NCBI GenBank assembly: GCA_001910725.1
Contig: MJGA01000019.1
Location: 496,001 to 560,000 of the forward strand
DNA: 64,000 bases
Source of the DNA: Phanerodontia chrysosporium
Lineage: Eukaryota > Basidiomycota > Agaricomycetes > Polyporales > Phanerochaetaceae
Direction of reading: 5' to 3'
Part shown: positions 25,752-40,305 of the stretch, piece after piece
Layout of the letters: each line of letters opens with the position of its first letter
Numbering within the stretch: the first letter of the stretch is position 1
Translations under genes and position numbers: made by a program
The notes under the pieces: model-generated
Database searches by the model: none
The model's input: only the letters and a program-made list of their open reading frames with translations
What the model was told of the DNA's origin: nothing

Positions 25752-27155
25752 ATGCGTTCAGCCCTACTTGCTTTCGCGTCGCTCGCTTGGTGCGGCATGC
25801 TCCAGGCAGTCTGCGCAATCTCGCGGACGTCACCACCCGCGGGCGCCGTTGTGGTCAATCCGAGCCCGGCAGCGGGGCAGTTTGCAACGCTGTCATCCGC
25901 AGTAGCGTCGCTCCCGAACGATAACTCGGCGCAGGTAATATTCATGTTCCCGGGCACATACCGAGAGCAGGTCTTGGTAAGCCGTCCCGGGCCTGTGACA
26001 GTACGTGGTAGCCAGCACTTGTCGCACTCCCTTGCCGTACTTATGGGCTGTCGCAGATTTTCGGCTGGACACAGGATACGATGGACTTCAACGCCAACAC
26101 AGTCGTGCTTGCGCACAACGCCTCGCTCGCGACGTCCACCAGCGATGACACTACCGGCACGCTACGCATCAAGACTAATGACGTCCGTCTCTACAACCTC
26201 GACATCCGCAACGACTTCGGTGTAGCGCAGACGAACGGTCAAGCGATTGCGCTCAGCCAGTATGGGAACCAGTTTGGGGCGTACGCGTGCCGATTCTTCT
26301 CCTATCAGGTGCGGTCATACCAGCTCATGGTGCATATCGCGGACCTCACGCTGGTGGTGGGCGATAGGATACCCTGTACGCCAATCAGGGAAACCAGGTC
26401 TATCTCAAGTCGTACATCGAGGTAAGCTTCCGCGGCATGTGACACGTATTGCCTGACTCACCCGACACATAGGGAGCTGTTGACTTCATCTTCGGACGGG
26501 AGGGCAGCGCGTACTTTGCAGGGAATACGATTGCGACGAAGGGCGCTGGTTGCGTGACGGCGTCCGGTCGCGAGAGCAATGATACCAATCTCTGTACGCT
26601 TGTTTACTCCGTCATTCTACGAGGCCTTCCTGACCCATAGTGCAGACCTATTCGAGTCCAATACTATCGTCGCCGCTTCTGACGCCTTCTCGAATGTGAC
26701 GGGAAAGACATTTCTGGGTCGGCCATGGGGAGGTGAGTCCTAATAGCTGTAGGCGATCGTTTGACATGCTGACCGAGAACAACAGACTTTGCAAAGTGGG
26801 TTGACATGCGGCGCTTTTGCCAGTAACGCTGAACGTCTTCTGTGCAGAGTCGTCTTCAAAAACACAGTGATCACCGCGCCAGTACGTCGCTACCCCATCT
26901 CGATGAGCCTCGGCTGAGTGCGACTCAATCTTCTTTCAGCTCAACAAAGCCATTTGGTCTGAATGGCAGACGAGCGACCCGCGCACGGACAACATCCTCT
27001 TCGCCGAGTTCAACAGCACCGGATCAGGCGTCGCTGGCGCAGCTCGCCCCTCTTTTGCGACCGTGCTGACTAGCACCCAGGCCTCGCAGTATTCGATAGC
27101 GACGACGGTCGGAGCAAATTGGGCGTCGTGGGTAGATACAAGCTACCTGTCTTGA
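25752..27155 (+). CDS. Secreted pectin methylesterase (CE8)
   Basis: Demethylates homogalacturonan in plant cell walls, opening it to lyases and polygalacturonases. Exons 25752-26000, 26057-26308, 26368-26421, 26473-26593, 26646-26732, 26786-26795, 26848-26881 and 26940-27155 (1023 nt, 340 aa). A hydrophobic signal peptide covers about residues 1-22. CE8 landmarks in order: FPGTYREQVLV (GxYxE), GQAIALSQYGNQ, catalytic-acid segment SYQDTLYANQGNQVYL, nucleophile segment GAVDFIFGREGSAYFAGN, and the LGRPWGDFAKVVF Arg/Trp site with IWSEWQTSDPRTDN near the end. The 10-nt exon 6 is needed to keep GDFAKVVF in frame. A role in plant biomass decay is inferred from the family. Confidence 0.93.
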
Positions 27156-27354
27156 TGATGTATGCGAGGTGAACGTTCCAGTTTCCAATCATCATCTCCA
27201 TCACCATTTGCTCTGCTCAGCGCTCGCAAATCCATGCATCGCCAATATCAATTCTAGGACGTCGATGAATTTATGGCGGAAACACGAGATGTGTCGGTGC
27301 TCACCAATCCAGAGAACACACTGTCAGCTGTTAGCGGTATCCTATGAGATGACA
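27156..27354. other. short intergenic region
   Basis: 3' flanks of convergent genes; nothing seen. Confidence 0.35.
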
Positions 27355-28523
27355 CTAGTTGCAGCCGCCTGGCGCGCCACGGTGCGCAGATAGGATGTAC
27401 GATCTGTACTCAATGTGTTGCCCAACGTCGAGGGAGACGGTGAGAGTCCCGGCCGTGGGCGCCAGCAGGATCTTGGCACTCGTCAGCCTGACGACCGTGT
27501 CCACTCCAGAAACGTCGTCCACAACGACGCGCACGCGCGTTGGCTCGCGGCAGAGCCTGCGCAGGATCGTGCCTTCCGGCATCAAGCGAAGCACCGGCCG
27601 GGCTGTTGTCCTAGAGGGGAACTGCATGTAGAACCACAGACGAGCGGGATGGGCGAGCGCGGTTCAGCGTGCGCTCGAGCTCGTCCCGCTGCACGGCCGC
27701 ACGGGCGGACTCGGACAGCTCTCGAGAAAACTCCAGGTAGGTCGTCACGCACATGGGTAGCGCCTCCGAGTGCCCGGGCACAGACAGATCTATGCGGACC
27801 TCCGCAGCAGAGTCCTCGCCCCGCGCACGGTATTTGTACTTGTGCTATCGCTCATCTATTCATCTCAGTTCTCAGCGATTGCCGCGCTACGACGCCCTTC
27901 AGCTAGCCTGCCGTGGTGCATCTCCTCGCCAAAGTCGTCATTCAACACACTGAACGCGATGCCCGTGCGGCCCAGGAAAAGGTCCAGGCACTCCTCCGCC
28001 GTGGCAAGTGCATCGCCCCTGGCGCCACATGCATCCCTGCCCGGCGAACAGCAGGTGCGCGAGCGAAAAATGGTCCACTTGTACCAGGCTGGGCGGAGCA
28101 GCGGGTGACGGTGGCGGTGGCGGGCTCGCACCACGCCGCTCTGGAACGCGGCGTGCGCGAGCTCGCGGTGCAGCCGCGCCACCTGGTGGCGCCGGGGACC
28201 GGCGTCGTCGCACGGTCCTCCCTGAGCGCGGGCTTCCTTGACGCACTCGCCAGAGGCGGCGCTCGCTCGTCCGCATCGCATCGCGGACGAACGCGAGCGG
28301 CTGCGAGACGTCGTCGCCGCTCCTAAGGGGCGTCCAGAGGTGCGCCCAGGGCCGGCAGGTGGGGCTGCCATCCGTCGGTTCCTAGTCGCGGTCCCATTTC
28401 CGTGCAGAAAACGGCGATTTTGCGGACGAGTTCAGGCGGGAGGTCTGTGCCTGTGAGCGGCCGGGAGGTGGCGACGGGTGTGTCATTGTCCGTGAGGCTA
28501 CACACCTGGATCTCGCGCGCCAT
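27355..28523 (-). pseudogene. F-box-like protein gene with several frame breaks
   Basis: Starts MAREIQVCSLTDNDTPVATS, then an F-box-like TGTDLPPELVRKIAVFC. Protein-like blocks then follow in changing frames: TCRPWAHLWTPLRSG, QPLAFVRDAMRTSERRLW, VQVDHFSLAHLLFAG, ATAEECLDLFLGRTGIAF, LPMCVTTYLEFSRELSESA, and a final RVRVVVDDVSGVDTVVRL to GAPGGCN at the stop (27355). The order of blocks is coherent, so it was or is one gene of roughly 380 codons. Some shifts do not fit a simple one-base deletion, so real decay is possible. The C-terminus differs from the signature in the other F-box genes, so this may belong to another subfamily. Confidence 0.5.
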
Positions 28524-28684
28524 GCAGTTTTCCGGGAGGCAGTGCAGACGCGCCCCCGGGCCCCTCCTTGTATGGATCGCAGCCCTCGGGTGTCATTGCA
28601 CAAACTCTTGAACGGCTGTTCCTACAAGTGACGTCCCCTCTATAGAATGCAACAGAGGACCAACCGCAGCCGCGCATCTGGACT

Positions 28685-31121
<2,437 letters not shown>

Positions 31122-32966
31122 CTTCTAAATCTGGGCGATGATTGGAGCCATGCTGCCTGAGAGAGACGGCGGGCTTTATAGCGACCCGAAACTCTGTCGC
31201 GAGGGCGCAGCGTGGAGCAGAAGGGTCTGCACTCTGCAGACGGTCGGCGCGCATGAGACACGCCGCCCGTGGCAGTGATCTGTCTGAGTCCGCGTAGCGC
31301 GGAATACGCGTCTGAGCGTCCGAGGGAGCCTGTGCTATTGCCGCAGCGACGCGCTGACAACACATGCAGCGAGTTCCCACGGGGAGCAGGACTGCCATGT
31401 GCGCACCTGCAAAATGGGCGCGGGTGTTGTATACCCACTGCACGCGCTTCTGTGTAGTCTCTACGAGCCCAACGCAGACCGAGTCGTCAGGGAATCTTGG
31501 GGGCGATGTCCGAGGGAGGCGCGCCGGACACTTGTCGAGCCGCATGACCGGCGGTTTCATCGACGAGCGGGCCGCCCGCCTCGGTGCGAGAAACGCAGAG
31601 GGCGTCCCGAGGAGCGGCTCGTTGACTGTGAACGGCGCGCCCGCATAAGGGAAGCATGCTGTGCGGGCCCTTGTCTGGCGCACGCCTAGTCGGATGCGTG
31701 AGAGACAAGCGCTGCGCATGCAACACGTGCCATGGCGGTTTGGGCATGACGGAGGGCTGCACAGTCACGCCCGTGCGGCACCAGACGTTCCCACGCCACG
31801 AGGCTCGGGTCAGCGAGCGTTCGCCCGCCGCCACGTGGCCAACCCTTTGCCTGGGTGCTCGCCTCACGTGGCTCAGCAGGCCAACTGGCCTGGCAGCGGC
31901 CGACAAGGGACAGGACGGTCGCTGTGCCTTGCGCTAGAGATGGCGTCCGTCGCGATACGATAAGAAAACACCCTGGGTCAGAAGCACGCTGAATGATGCA
32001 CCCCACCGACACGTCGTGCAGTCAGCGACGGCCAACCAGCAGGCAAGGGAGAGACAGCGCGTTCTGTGCCTGTGCCGCCTCAGGCCCCGCCTGCCCGTCA
32101 CTGTGGGCGACTCGGAGCCGCCGCCGCCTGCGACCGAACGCGCGCTCCGTGCGTCCGTCTGTCCGTCTCTGCGCGCCGTGCGGCTCACGCCTGCCCTCCA
32201 GTCGGTCCACGGACCCTCGTGCTGTCCTTGGCGTGTCTCCCGGCAGGCAGCGCTCTCGCATGCTGCGGGCGATGATGTGCGGGAGGGCTCTGGACGTGCC
32301 GCCGTCACTGCCGAGGCCCTCGAGGAGGCCGCGGAGAGCTCACATGAGTCACATGGGCACGGCGTCAAGATGTGGTGGACATCGTTTAGGGAGCACACCC
32401 AGTAGCTACCGAGAAGTGCTCGATTGGGAAGTCCCTTGGTTTAGCTCTAGCTGGACCGATCGCCAGGCATGAGGGGTTGCACTCACCTTGGGAATACTAG
32501 TCGGACCCGCACCGTTCGCACCGCGGCAGCACGTGTACCAGCACCACTTTCCTCGCGCGAAGGGCCGCATCTAGTGCACAAGGGTGCATGGCTGTGTTGG
32601 GAATAGAAGGGCGCGCTTCGGCGCGGAGATGAGAGCAATGTGGCGTGGCATCGCACGCGCCGTCCGTCGTGAAATGAGCTTCCCAGCCATTTCGGGATAT
32701 CGTGATATTACATTTCCCAGCGATATTTTTCCGTGTACACTATCTATACAAACACGAAACAAAAGAGCGGGCGCGAGAAGAGAGAGGGGGAGTGGGCTGA
32801 CATGGACAGAGAAATGAACCACGCGAAACGGGAACGAGCGAGTGCAGAGGGCCACGGCGTCCAGAGAGCGAGAGCACAACGAGCGATAAAGCCGAGAACA
32901 AGTTTCGTCACACCAAGCGAAAGAGTCTAACACGCCAACGAAAGAAACAGGAGATCCCCCAGAGCA
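31122..32966. other. 1.85 kb intergenic, no gene recognised
   Basis: Lies upstream of the monooxygenase start and downstream of seven-TM protein B. Open frames on both strands overlap heavily and lack motifs, as expected of GC-rich non-coding DNA. Confidence 0.45.
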
Positions 32967-34243
32967 TCAGATTGCCTCCCATTGTGTCTTCGGCATAGAG
33001 ACGACCGACACCGAGTCCTTGATCATGCTCCCGGCCTCGACGTCGCGCGCGACGACGCGGTCGACGGTGACCTCGATGCCGAGCGTGGCGCGCCCGTCAG
33101 CGGTGCCCGCGCGGAAGTGCAGGGGGATAGACGCGCCGGAGCGCACCTCGCGCGTGGGGTGCGGCTCGCCGGCGCCCGCGGCACCGTCGACGCGCACGAT
33201 GATGAGGTTGAACGAGATGCCGACGGCGATGATCATCTGCGGCGCGCGTCAGCACACACACGCGCGAGGCGCCACGGGACGAGGAGAGGCGCACGCACGA
33301 CGTCGGACACGCCGTACACGGCGTTGCTCCCCGCGACCTCCGTCCCAAACGTCACGAGCACGAGCGCAGTGTAGAGCAGCCCGGACTCGACGATGATGCG
33401 CACGACGTACGCGAGGCGCGTGCGCGCGCCGCCGCCGCCGCCGCCGCCGCCGGTCGCGTGCGAGCCGAGCCAGCGCGCGCTCGCGCGGTCCACGGACGCG
33501 ATCTTCCACACGATGAGCCCTGCAGCGCTGTCAGCGGGACGTGGGAGACGAGGAGCGCGCGGCGGGGGCGCACCGGTCGTGAGCAGGTTCGTCGCGAGCG
33601 TGATGACGAGGAACGCGGTGAGCAGCGGCGTGAGCGCGGCGACGCTGAGGAGCGCGTCCGTGCGTAGCGTCGCGGTGATGTAGATGATCACGCCCGAGCA
33701 CGCCGCGTTTGCGGCCCAGAGGAGCGCAGGCAGCGCAACGACGCGCCAGGCACGCGCGTGCGAGAACACGATGTAGCACCGGTAGATCTGCAAAAGACGC
33801 GTTGGCGGTGCCGTACGGCGGGGGACAGGGAGCGCTTACGAGCATGCCGTCGCCGATGAGCGTCATGATCTGGGTGTCGACGGTCTGTCCGCAGGCCGTC
33901 AGCCGCCAGTCTTGCGGGACAGGACGGGGGGCGGGCGCACCTTCATGACATTGACCCAGTACGAGATATTCTCGAACTCGGCGTCGGGCCCGCCGGGCCC
34001 GGTGTAGTACACGAACGCGTCGAGGACGTGCCGGAGGCCGAACGCGACGTCGAGCGTCGCGAAGACGAACATCGCGAGCGCCACGGCGATGAGCGGCCAG
34101 TGCAGCCGCCCGCGCGCGGCGGCGCGCCCCCAGAAGAGCGCGCGCACGCAGAGCCCGAGCGTCACGAGGTACACGCCGTACGCGACGGCCTCCATGAAGA
34201 GCGCGACGAGCTGTGCCTCGCCGACGGGGAAGGTATGCGCCAT
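32967..34243 (-). CDS. Seven-transmembrane basidiomycete protein B
   Basis: Paralogue of protein A at 6852-8099; function unknown, membrane topology receptor-like. Exons 33941-34243, 33840-33884, 33574-33787, 33299-33519 and 32967-33236 (1053 nt, 350 aa), all in phase. Shared with A: the start MA..P..EAQL, GIYL/GVYLVTLGLCV, EFENISYWVNVMK, the IYRCY/MIVF segment, the LLTTGLIVWK join, YVVRIIVESGLLYT, and GISFNLIIVRV. A run of eight Gly encoded by a GCC/GGC microsatellite sits in the loop before TM6. The soluble tail ends SVVSMPKTQWEAI. B is far richer in GC than A in third positions, although intron positions are identical. Confidence 0.8.
33427..33452. repeat. GCC trinucleotide microsatellite
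   Basis: A GCC run on the plus strand encodes eight consecutive Gly in the minus-strand seven-TM protein B. Confidence 0.8.
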
Positions 34244-36108
34244 GGCCGCATCCGCGTGGTCAGGCCCAACGGGGGACCCGCCGCTGCGCAGGGCACGCCT
34301 TTTATGGCCGCAGGCCAGTGACAGTGCAGGCCCGTGGATGACGGGACGCCTGCAGGTGGGGACGCGAGGCACGCGCGGCGTGCTGGCGCAGATCGCGGCC
34401 CATTACCGTGCTGGCGCGTGCGCTGAATGGTAAGGTTTGGACCCTGCACGGGGTGCTGGCCCTAGGCTGAGGAGGCGGCTTGGGCAGACACAGCTGGCCT
34501 CCCAGGACGATGAAGCCTTAGCGTACCTCAGGCAGGTTCTGCGCCACGTATAGCACTGTGGGAGCTGTCAGATGTTGTAGGCCTTCGGCAGTGGAATGGA
34601 TAAAGATACGTTTTATGAAGCTGGATATCATGATGGAACGGCATCAGCTTGATGCTTTGCATGGGTACGCCATGCGAGCCTGGTTTGCAGCCGAGCTATA
34701 TCCGGCTTGATTGTTGAGTCAGTGTTCGATGAGATAACGTGAAGTATGAGTGTCCTGCATTGAAGGTCCTGGCATGCGATATGAAAGACAAATGATACAT
34801 ACCTGAGCTTCCGTTCCTCTTGCGCTTGACCAGACATGGGAGACTGGTGGGACCCTTGGGGCCGAAGATCACGACGGAAATGTAGGGTGTTGACAGATGG
34901 CCGTGACGAACCGCAAACTGGCAAGGACACTGTACAGCAAGAGGTGTCAACGGTGGTACCAGACTGCATGTGATGGTTTGCAGGGAATTGAGAAAAATCT
35001 AAGCCCAAGTAATACGGCTTGTGATGTCTGGGCTGTGCCCTGCAGCACCTGGCTCTCGCAGTGGAACCCGACTTTGAGGACTCAACTTTCCCCAATGCGT
35101 GTCGACGTCAGCAACCCAAAAGCTGCGGTCCTTGGAACCAAGAGGCATGCAGTACATGAGATGACACCATTGAACGGATAGACTGGAGCTGCGCTCAGAG
35201 TGCAGCACCGCTTCAATCCCGAATGAACCGAGCATGGGAAGAACGAGACTGCCATACGTGTAAATTGCCGCCGAGCCATGGAGATCGCGACTCATGGCAA
35301 AGTTGGAAGCCCGAGGAATGCTCTGAGGCACTCAAATAGATATTGCTTCGACCCTCTGACTTCCCGGTTTGCGTGTGCATGACATTCTGTGGAAGTCCTT
35401 CCCGGGATGGAACCCTGATATTCAACTTTTGAGGGTAGTTTGTTGTATAGCCACGATCTTTCATAGAGAGATATAACTCACCTTTTATCCATGTCCAAGT
35501 CGTCTCGTATGTATGGCAAACATGGGCTTGGAGAGAGCGAAGGATTCGCGCCAAGACGAAGATGGCGTCGCCCCCTCCGCACGGTGATATATCACGTGAT
35601 CCTGGATCAGTCCCCGAAGTTCCCACGGAGCTCGTTATTTCCCTCCGTCCATGGCACCGCACAGAGTGTCGTCTTCCAAATGTCACTCCCAGGTCTGGCG
35701 GTCGTTTCGGTCGACACTCTTTATATACAAAATGTACCTATGACGGATGCCATACGTCGTGCGCACACGCACGGTGTTCATGCATGGCCGTCTACCACAC
35801 CCGTATAAGGTTCGACAATTTGCAACATACCCTACGAGGCTCCGATAATGTACACTTAAATCCCTGGTTCTGATACTAATTGCAGTAATCGTCCTCTTAT
35901 TGTTCGCGCTAGGGCTGCTGGGCTGTCATATTGTTCGTGTCACACGGTGGCAGCAGAACGTTGCAGCACCGCCCGCTGCTTGGCATCGCGTGAACGGCGT
36001 CATTGATAGTTTTGCAAAGCGACCGCCATCTCAATTGCGTATCATTGAGCAACGTCTCCTGGACAGTCAAACCTCTCTCACCGCTCATCCACACCAGCGA
36101 GGCTACCT
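34244..36108. other. 1.87 kb intergenic, no gene recognised
   Basis: Divergent space between seven-TM B (-) and the 36109 F-box gene (+). Open frames near 34628-35095 and 35213-35808 show no motif and no coherent exon chain. TATA-like tatata occurs near 35723 on the plus strand. Confidence 0.4.
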
Positions 36109-37598
36109 ATGGAAGACTCGATTGGAGCACGCCTCCCCGCGGAAATCCTCCAAGCCATCCTCGTCCGGCTCCACGACGGCGGGTTCTACTACACCCCGAA
36201 GCACGGCCTGGCCGCCTGCAGCCTCGCGTGTCGCCACTGGGCCGGGATCATCCGGCCGATGCTGTTCGACCGCCTCACGCTGCGCAGCGCAGAGGACGTC
36301 GCGCAGCTGCTGGTGCTCCTCCGTGCGCCTGCCGTCCTGGGCCAGCCCCTCCAAACGCTCATCCACGCGGTCGTGATCGAGGAAGACGAGGCGCGCGATG
36401 GCGTCCCGTGGGGACACCGGTTCCTGCACCGGCTGGGCCCGTATCTTCCTGTCAGTCGTCACCCACCGCTCGCATGGCGCGTCGCTGACGTTCGAGCGAC
36501 AGACGAAATACGAGATGTATTTCACCTGGACGATACGAGGAGCGCCCGCCGCCGACACCATACGGCACCTGCGGACCCTAGGCCAGAAATGGCCCCCATT
36601 CGTGCTGCTCCCCAGAGCACCGCCCGTGCGGCGTCTGTCCGCGAACTTCGTCACGCTGTCCAACCTGCGGTTGCAGTCTGCGCGCGTGCTGACCAGCTTC
36701 GTGAAGCAGCTGCGGTACATCGACGAGCTGCTGCTCGAGAACGTGTCCTTCGCGAAGGACACGCCGGCGCTGGCGCTGCATCTCCCGCACGCCCTGCGCT
36801 GCCGCTCGGGGTACAGCTACGTGCGCGCATACAAGTCTATCACGAGCGTGCAAAGCGTCCCGTTCTGGGTTGCGCTCTGCAGTGCCCTGCTCGCTGCGCA
36901 GCGGACCCCATGCGTCGATGACGCCACGCTCGCGCTGGTGGTGGGGTGTCTCGAGAGCCTTGCGTCGTTCCATGTGCAGGATGGCATTGAGCTGGAGCTC
37001 ACCGCTACTTACGTCGCCATGCAGCACGTCGACCACGGTATGTCGCCGCTCCCGCGTGTCTTGCCGATGCTCATCTGCATACAGGCTCAGCGCGGCCGGT
37101 CCACGGCCTGGTGCATGTTGGGCTGTCAGACATTTGCAAGCTGGAAATCCAGGCAGCGGAGGTGCCAACGTCGGCTTTGCTGTGAGCGGCGTCGAGGTGA
37201 CGTGCTCCGAGCTCAGGAGCGACACGTGCCCCATGTTCTTTGCCCACGTCGAACGCCTGCTCGCGGACCGTGTCTGGAGCACTCGTTCGGTAGACGTCAC
37301 ATGCAAGGCGATGGATACAGGAAAGGTAGTGCTGCAGAGCGCACTAGAGGGACAGTCCCTTGTCCTGCTGCGTGCTCTGCATGACCGCATCTTCCTGATT
37401 GTCCGTGAACGCGAGCAGTTAGTTCGTCTGAGCTTGAGAGACGTCCTCTCTGCCCCAGGCTCGGTTGTGGTAGATGGTGAGGTTCTGACACTGAGTACAG
37501 ATGAGCGTGTTCAGTGGCTCCTTTGCGAGGAGAGTAGTCGGCGTGAGGTTTATCTCCGGGAGCTACTGCTTACTGCTCGGTCTAACGGCCGGACGTGA
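36109..37598 (+). CDS. F-box protein, three exons, about 440 aa
   Basis: Putative SCF adaptor. Exons 36109-36450, 36503-37037 and 37153-37598 (1323 nt). F-box at the N-terminus: LPAEILQAILVRLHDGGFYY, CSLACRHWAGIIRPMLFDRL, LRSAEDVAQLLVLLRAP. It is collinear with the 21525 gene through WGHRFLHRLGPYLP and TKYEMYFTWTIRG, which the first intron joins cleanly. Later parts include ELLLENVSFAKDTPALAL and PFWVALCSALLAAQR. The C-terminus has LTLSTDERVQWLLCEESS and REVYLREL, the shared family signature. The second intron (115 nt, gtatgt donor) is longer than usual and less certain; a shorter one would leave a stop in frame. Confidence 0.75.
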
Positions 37599-38812
37599 GG
37601 CAGTTTCCGACAGTATTAGAGCAATATGACTTGTATGTATTCGTACAGCTGAGGAATAATTTGCACGGATTGAACTGAAGAGCACATAGCCCGATAATGA
37701 GCTGTACTCGACTGAATGAGATCTCGAGCATTATTAAGCGAAATACAATTCTGAAATACAAGTCTCGAAATGGGCTCGGAGCCGTAGGGCGGCAAATGCC
37801 GCCTATTTCCAACTCCGCCTGAAAGTGAGGCATTTGTGAGCCAATCACAATTTAGCCTCATTGGGGTTGGCAAAAAGGGCGCATCGATCCCTTGCCTCCT
37901 CACCCCCACCTCCTCCGCCACGGCCTGACCCATCCCTCCCTGTCGCCTCCTCTCCAGTTCTTCATGCTCCAGCATGCATTCCCCATGAATAGTCTCTCGT
38001 CTAATCTGGGCAGCTAGGCGTCGAGTGAGAGCGTAACGCTCACGAAGCTCGACGTCGCCCTGGTCTTCTCTGGATGCTTGCAGCTCGGTCCCTTCGGCTC
38101 TACAACACAGTTCTCAATCTCGACTGCTCGCTCTTGCTGTCATTAGCTCTTTCTAGCTGTCCTCATCGTCTCATGTCTTCGACGTTGTCGCCTACGTCGA
38201 TCCTTGGGCGGCTACACTCTTGCCTCTATCCGGTCTACCTTGGACAGCCTCTCCGCCTAGTTCAGCATGCACCAGCCCTCTACCGCCGCCCAGACTGCGT
38301 CTCTGCGTCTCGTACTGCAGCATCTCTCGTCGCTTCCGCACTCTCAGGGAAGGTGAGAGCGGTTCTGCTCATGAAACCTTCCCAACACTAGGCTCGCCGT
38401 TGTCCAGCCCACGACGAACTGTCCTCGTGCCCGCTTCGGCATCGTTCACCGCCCGACCACACGCCTCTGAGAAACACGAGTTTGCTGCCGACTGAAGCCG
38501 CGCAAGCGATCACGGCAACGTCTTACTCGGGGACGAACTCGGGAACCCGCAGCACGCTACGACCGCTCTCACCGCCATCCTATGGACTTGTAATCGTCAT
38601 TGGAGAACAGGCGCTTTCATGAAAAGCTTCGGGGCTGCGAAGATAATTGTTTTACGAAGGCGTTTGGGGAGGGGAACGGTTGAGGGGCGGTGGGAGGGCA
38701 GGGGTTGTTTGTGCATGTTTGGATTGCTTACGTAAGGTGAGATCCATCTTCGTCTCTTTACGACCCGGCCATCCTCTTGCATCCACCCGTATTCTCCTCT
38801 GCACCCCCGACG
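37599..38812. other. intergenic, promoter side of Ctr gene
   Basis: 1.2 kb upstream of the copper transporter. It has a pyrimidine-rich stretch at about 37890-37960 and 38080-38180. No gene was recognised. Confidence 0.4.
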
Positions 38813-39552
38813 ATGCCCATGGTCTCTCTTGCCACGATTCTCTCGCTGCTGGCGCTCGCCGCGCTGAGCGTGGCCCACGACAATGGCATGGATATGAGCA
38901 TGGACGGCGCGATGACCCTCACCGAGGGCCAGATGCTGCCCTACCTACACTTTACCACGGGGGACATGCTTTGGTTCCTCGGCTGGGTGCCTAAAAGCAC
39001 GGGGTCGATGGTCGGCGCCTGCATCGGCCTGTTCTCCTTGCCATTGTCGAACGCTGGATCGCGACTTGCCGTGCTGTCATGCAGGCCCACTGGGCTAAGC
39101 GGTATGTCTCCCCTGCAAAGTGCCCAAACTGCGTTTTGCGGCGTGCTCACGCTTTGCCCAGAGCTGCGATCATGCAGGCGGACAGGATGAACGCACGCGG
39201 CCTGCCCCTCGGGTTATCTTCGCAGGTCGAACTGAAAGGCGAGAAGCCTCCTAGTTTTTCCGCTGCCTTCCGGGACGCCGCGACCCTGCGCTCCGCCCCG
39301 CCTTTCATCCTCTCGCATGACCTCGTCCGCGGCATCGCTTTCGCCGGGCATTCTGCGCTGCAATTTGCGTTCATGCTCGTTGTCATGTGGGTCTACTCAT
39401 TGTCTCAGCGCTATCGTCGTGGGCTGACAAACGGTCGCAGGACCTTCCAAGTCGGCTTCATCCTGAGTATTGTTGTGGGGATGGGCGTTGGCGAGACGCT
39501 GTTCGGCCGCTACGCTACGCTCGCTGCTGCTCACGCTGCGCACCTGCAATGA
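38813..39552 (+). CDS. Ctr-family copper transporter
   Basis: Trimeric high-affinity Cu(I) importer. Exons 38813-39101, 39162-39386 and 39441-39552; about 208 aa if one base is restored near 39035. Seen: a hydrophobic leader (MVSLATILSLLALAALSVAH), a Met-rich ectodomain (DNGMDMSMDG), TM1 from FTTGDMLWFLGW, a cytosolic loop, TM2 with the MxxxM copper filter (FMLVVM, Met split over an intron), and TM3 with the small-residue GxxxG-like packing motif (VVGMGVGETLFGR). Around 39029-39042 the frame must move by one base to read IVERWIATCRAVMQAHWAK, a normal continuation of TM1. The next gene, 0.75 kb downstream on the same strand, is a metalloreductase. Confidence 0.85.
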
Positions 39553-40305
39553 GTTTTGTATTCTTAACGTACCCTTGGAGACGTGTTGTAGTTCTAACGC
39601 TCGGACGTTTTGTGGATCTATGTTTGAATAGTGAATAGATCTGGCACGCTGGCACGCCAGCATTGACAATCCGCGGAGATTTGGCACGCGATATCTTCCC
39701 GCAGTATGCTGGTGGGGGAAAACACCATGCTGGCGAACGGTAGGATCTGGTCGTTGCCAGAAGAGTGCCATGTTGGTCTCGACGTTCCGTTGTTTCTAAG
39801 TGTAGAACATTGTTAACCCAAGGATATCATTTTAGAACGCATTACTGACGACAGGCCATGGATGATAGTCGTTGTGGAAACGTTACCTCGATAGCCTCGT
39901 CCTTGGAGGCGATCTATGCAAAAACTAAGGTAATACTCTGAAAACGCTTCAAAATGGACGAGAAACAGGACCTCAGAGGTCGGCTTGCTGGGCTCGTCGT
40001 TCACAGCGTTCGGGTGGCTGGCAGCTGCGCAAAGGCGGCATGGCTGTATGCGACAGTGCAGAGGCCGTCCCACCCTCGTGGGCTTGATCACAGCGGAAGT
40101 TACATCGACCATGAGAACGAAACTTCCGGTCGTGAGTCGTTTCGCACGGGGCTTGAGTGGGTGAAAAAGTTTTTTCATCGATGTTTGGTCCGGACAAATA
40201 GCTACGAGCTTCAGCTTTACATCTCGCAACCTCCTCCCATCCCTCTCTACCCTCCGACCCCCTCCTCCCCTTCCTTTCCTACGACGAGCCGCATATTCTG
40301 TGAAT
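39553..40305. other. intergenic, promoter side of reductase gene
   Basis: Separates the Ctr gene and the reductase, which are transcribed in the same direction. A CT-rich stretch lies just before the reductase ATG (about 40220-40290), typical of fungal promoters. No metal-response element was confidently identified. Confidence 0.4.

Noticed and set aside
31656..32472. Overlapping open frames on both strands upstream of the monooxygenase
   Set aside because: No motif, no splice-consistent chain, and similar open length in several frames, as expected by chance at this GC content.
32700..32960. AT/purine-rich plus-strand stretch considered as a non-coding RNA or transposon end
   Set aside because: No terminal repeat, no fold-like inverted repeat of useful length, and it adjoins the 3' end of seven-TM B, so it is most simply a 3' flank.
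36451..36502. Apparent frameshift in the 36109 F-box gene
   Set aside because: A 52-nt intron (gtcagt donor, cgacag acceptor) joins LGPYLP to TKYEMYFTWTI, collinear with the 21525 gene.
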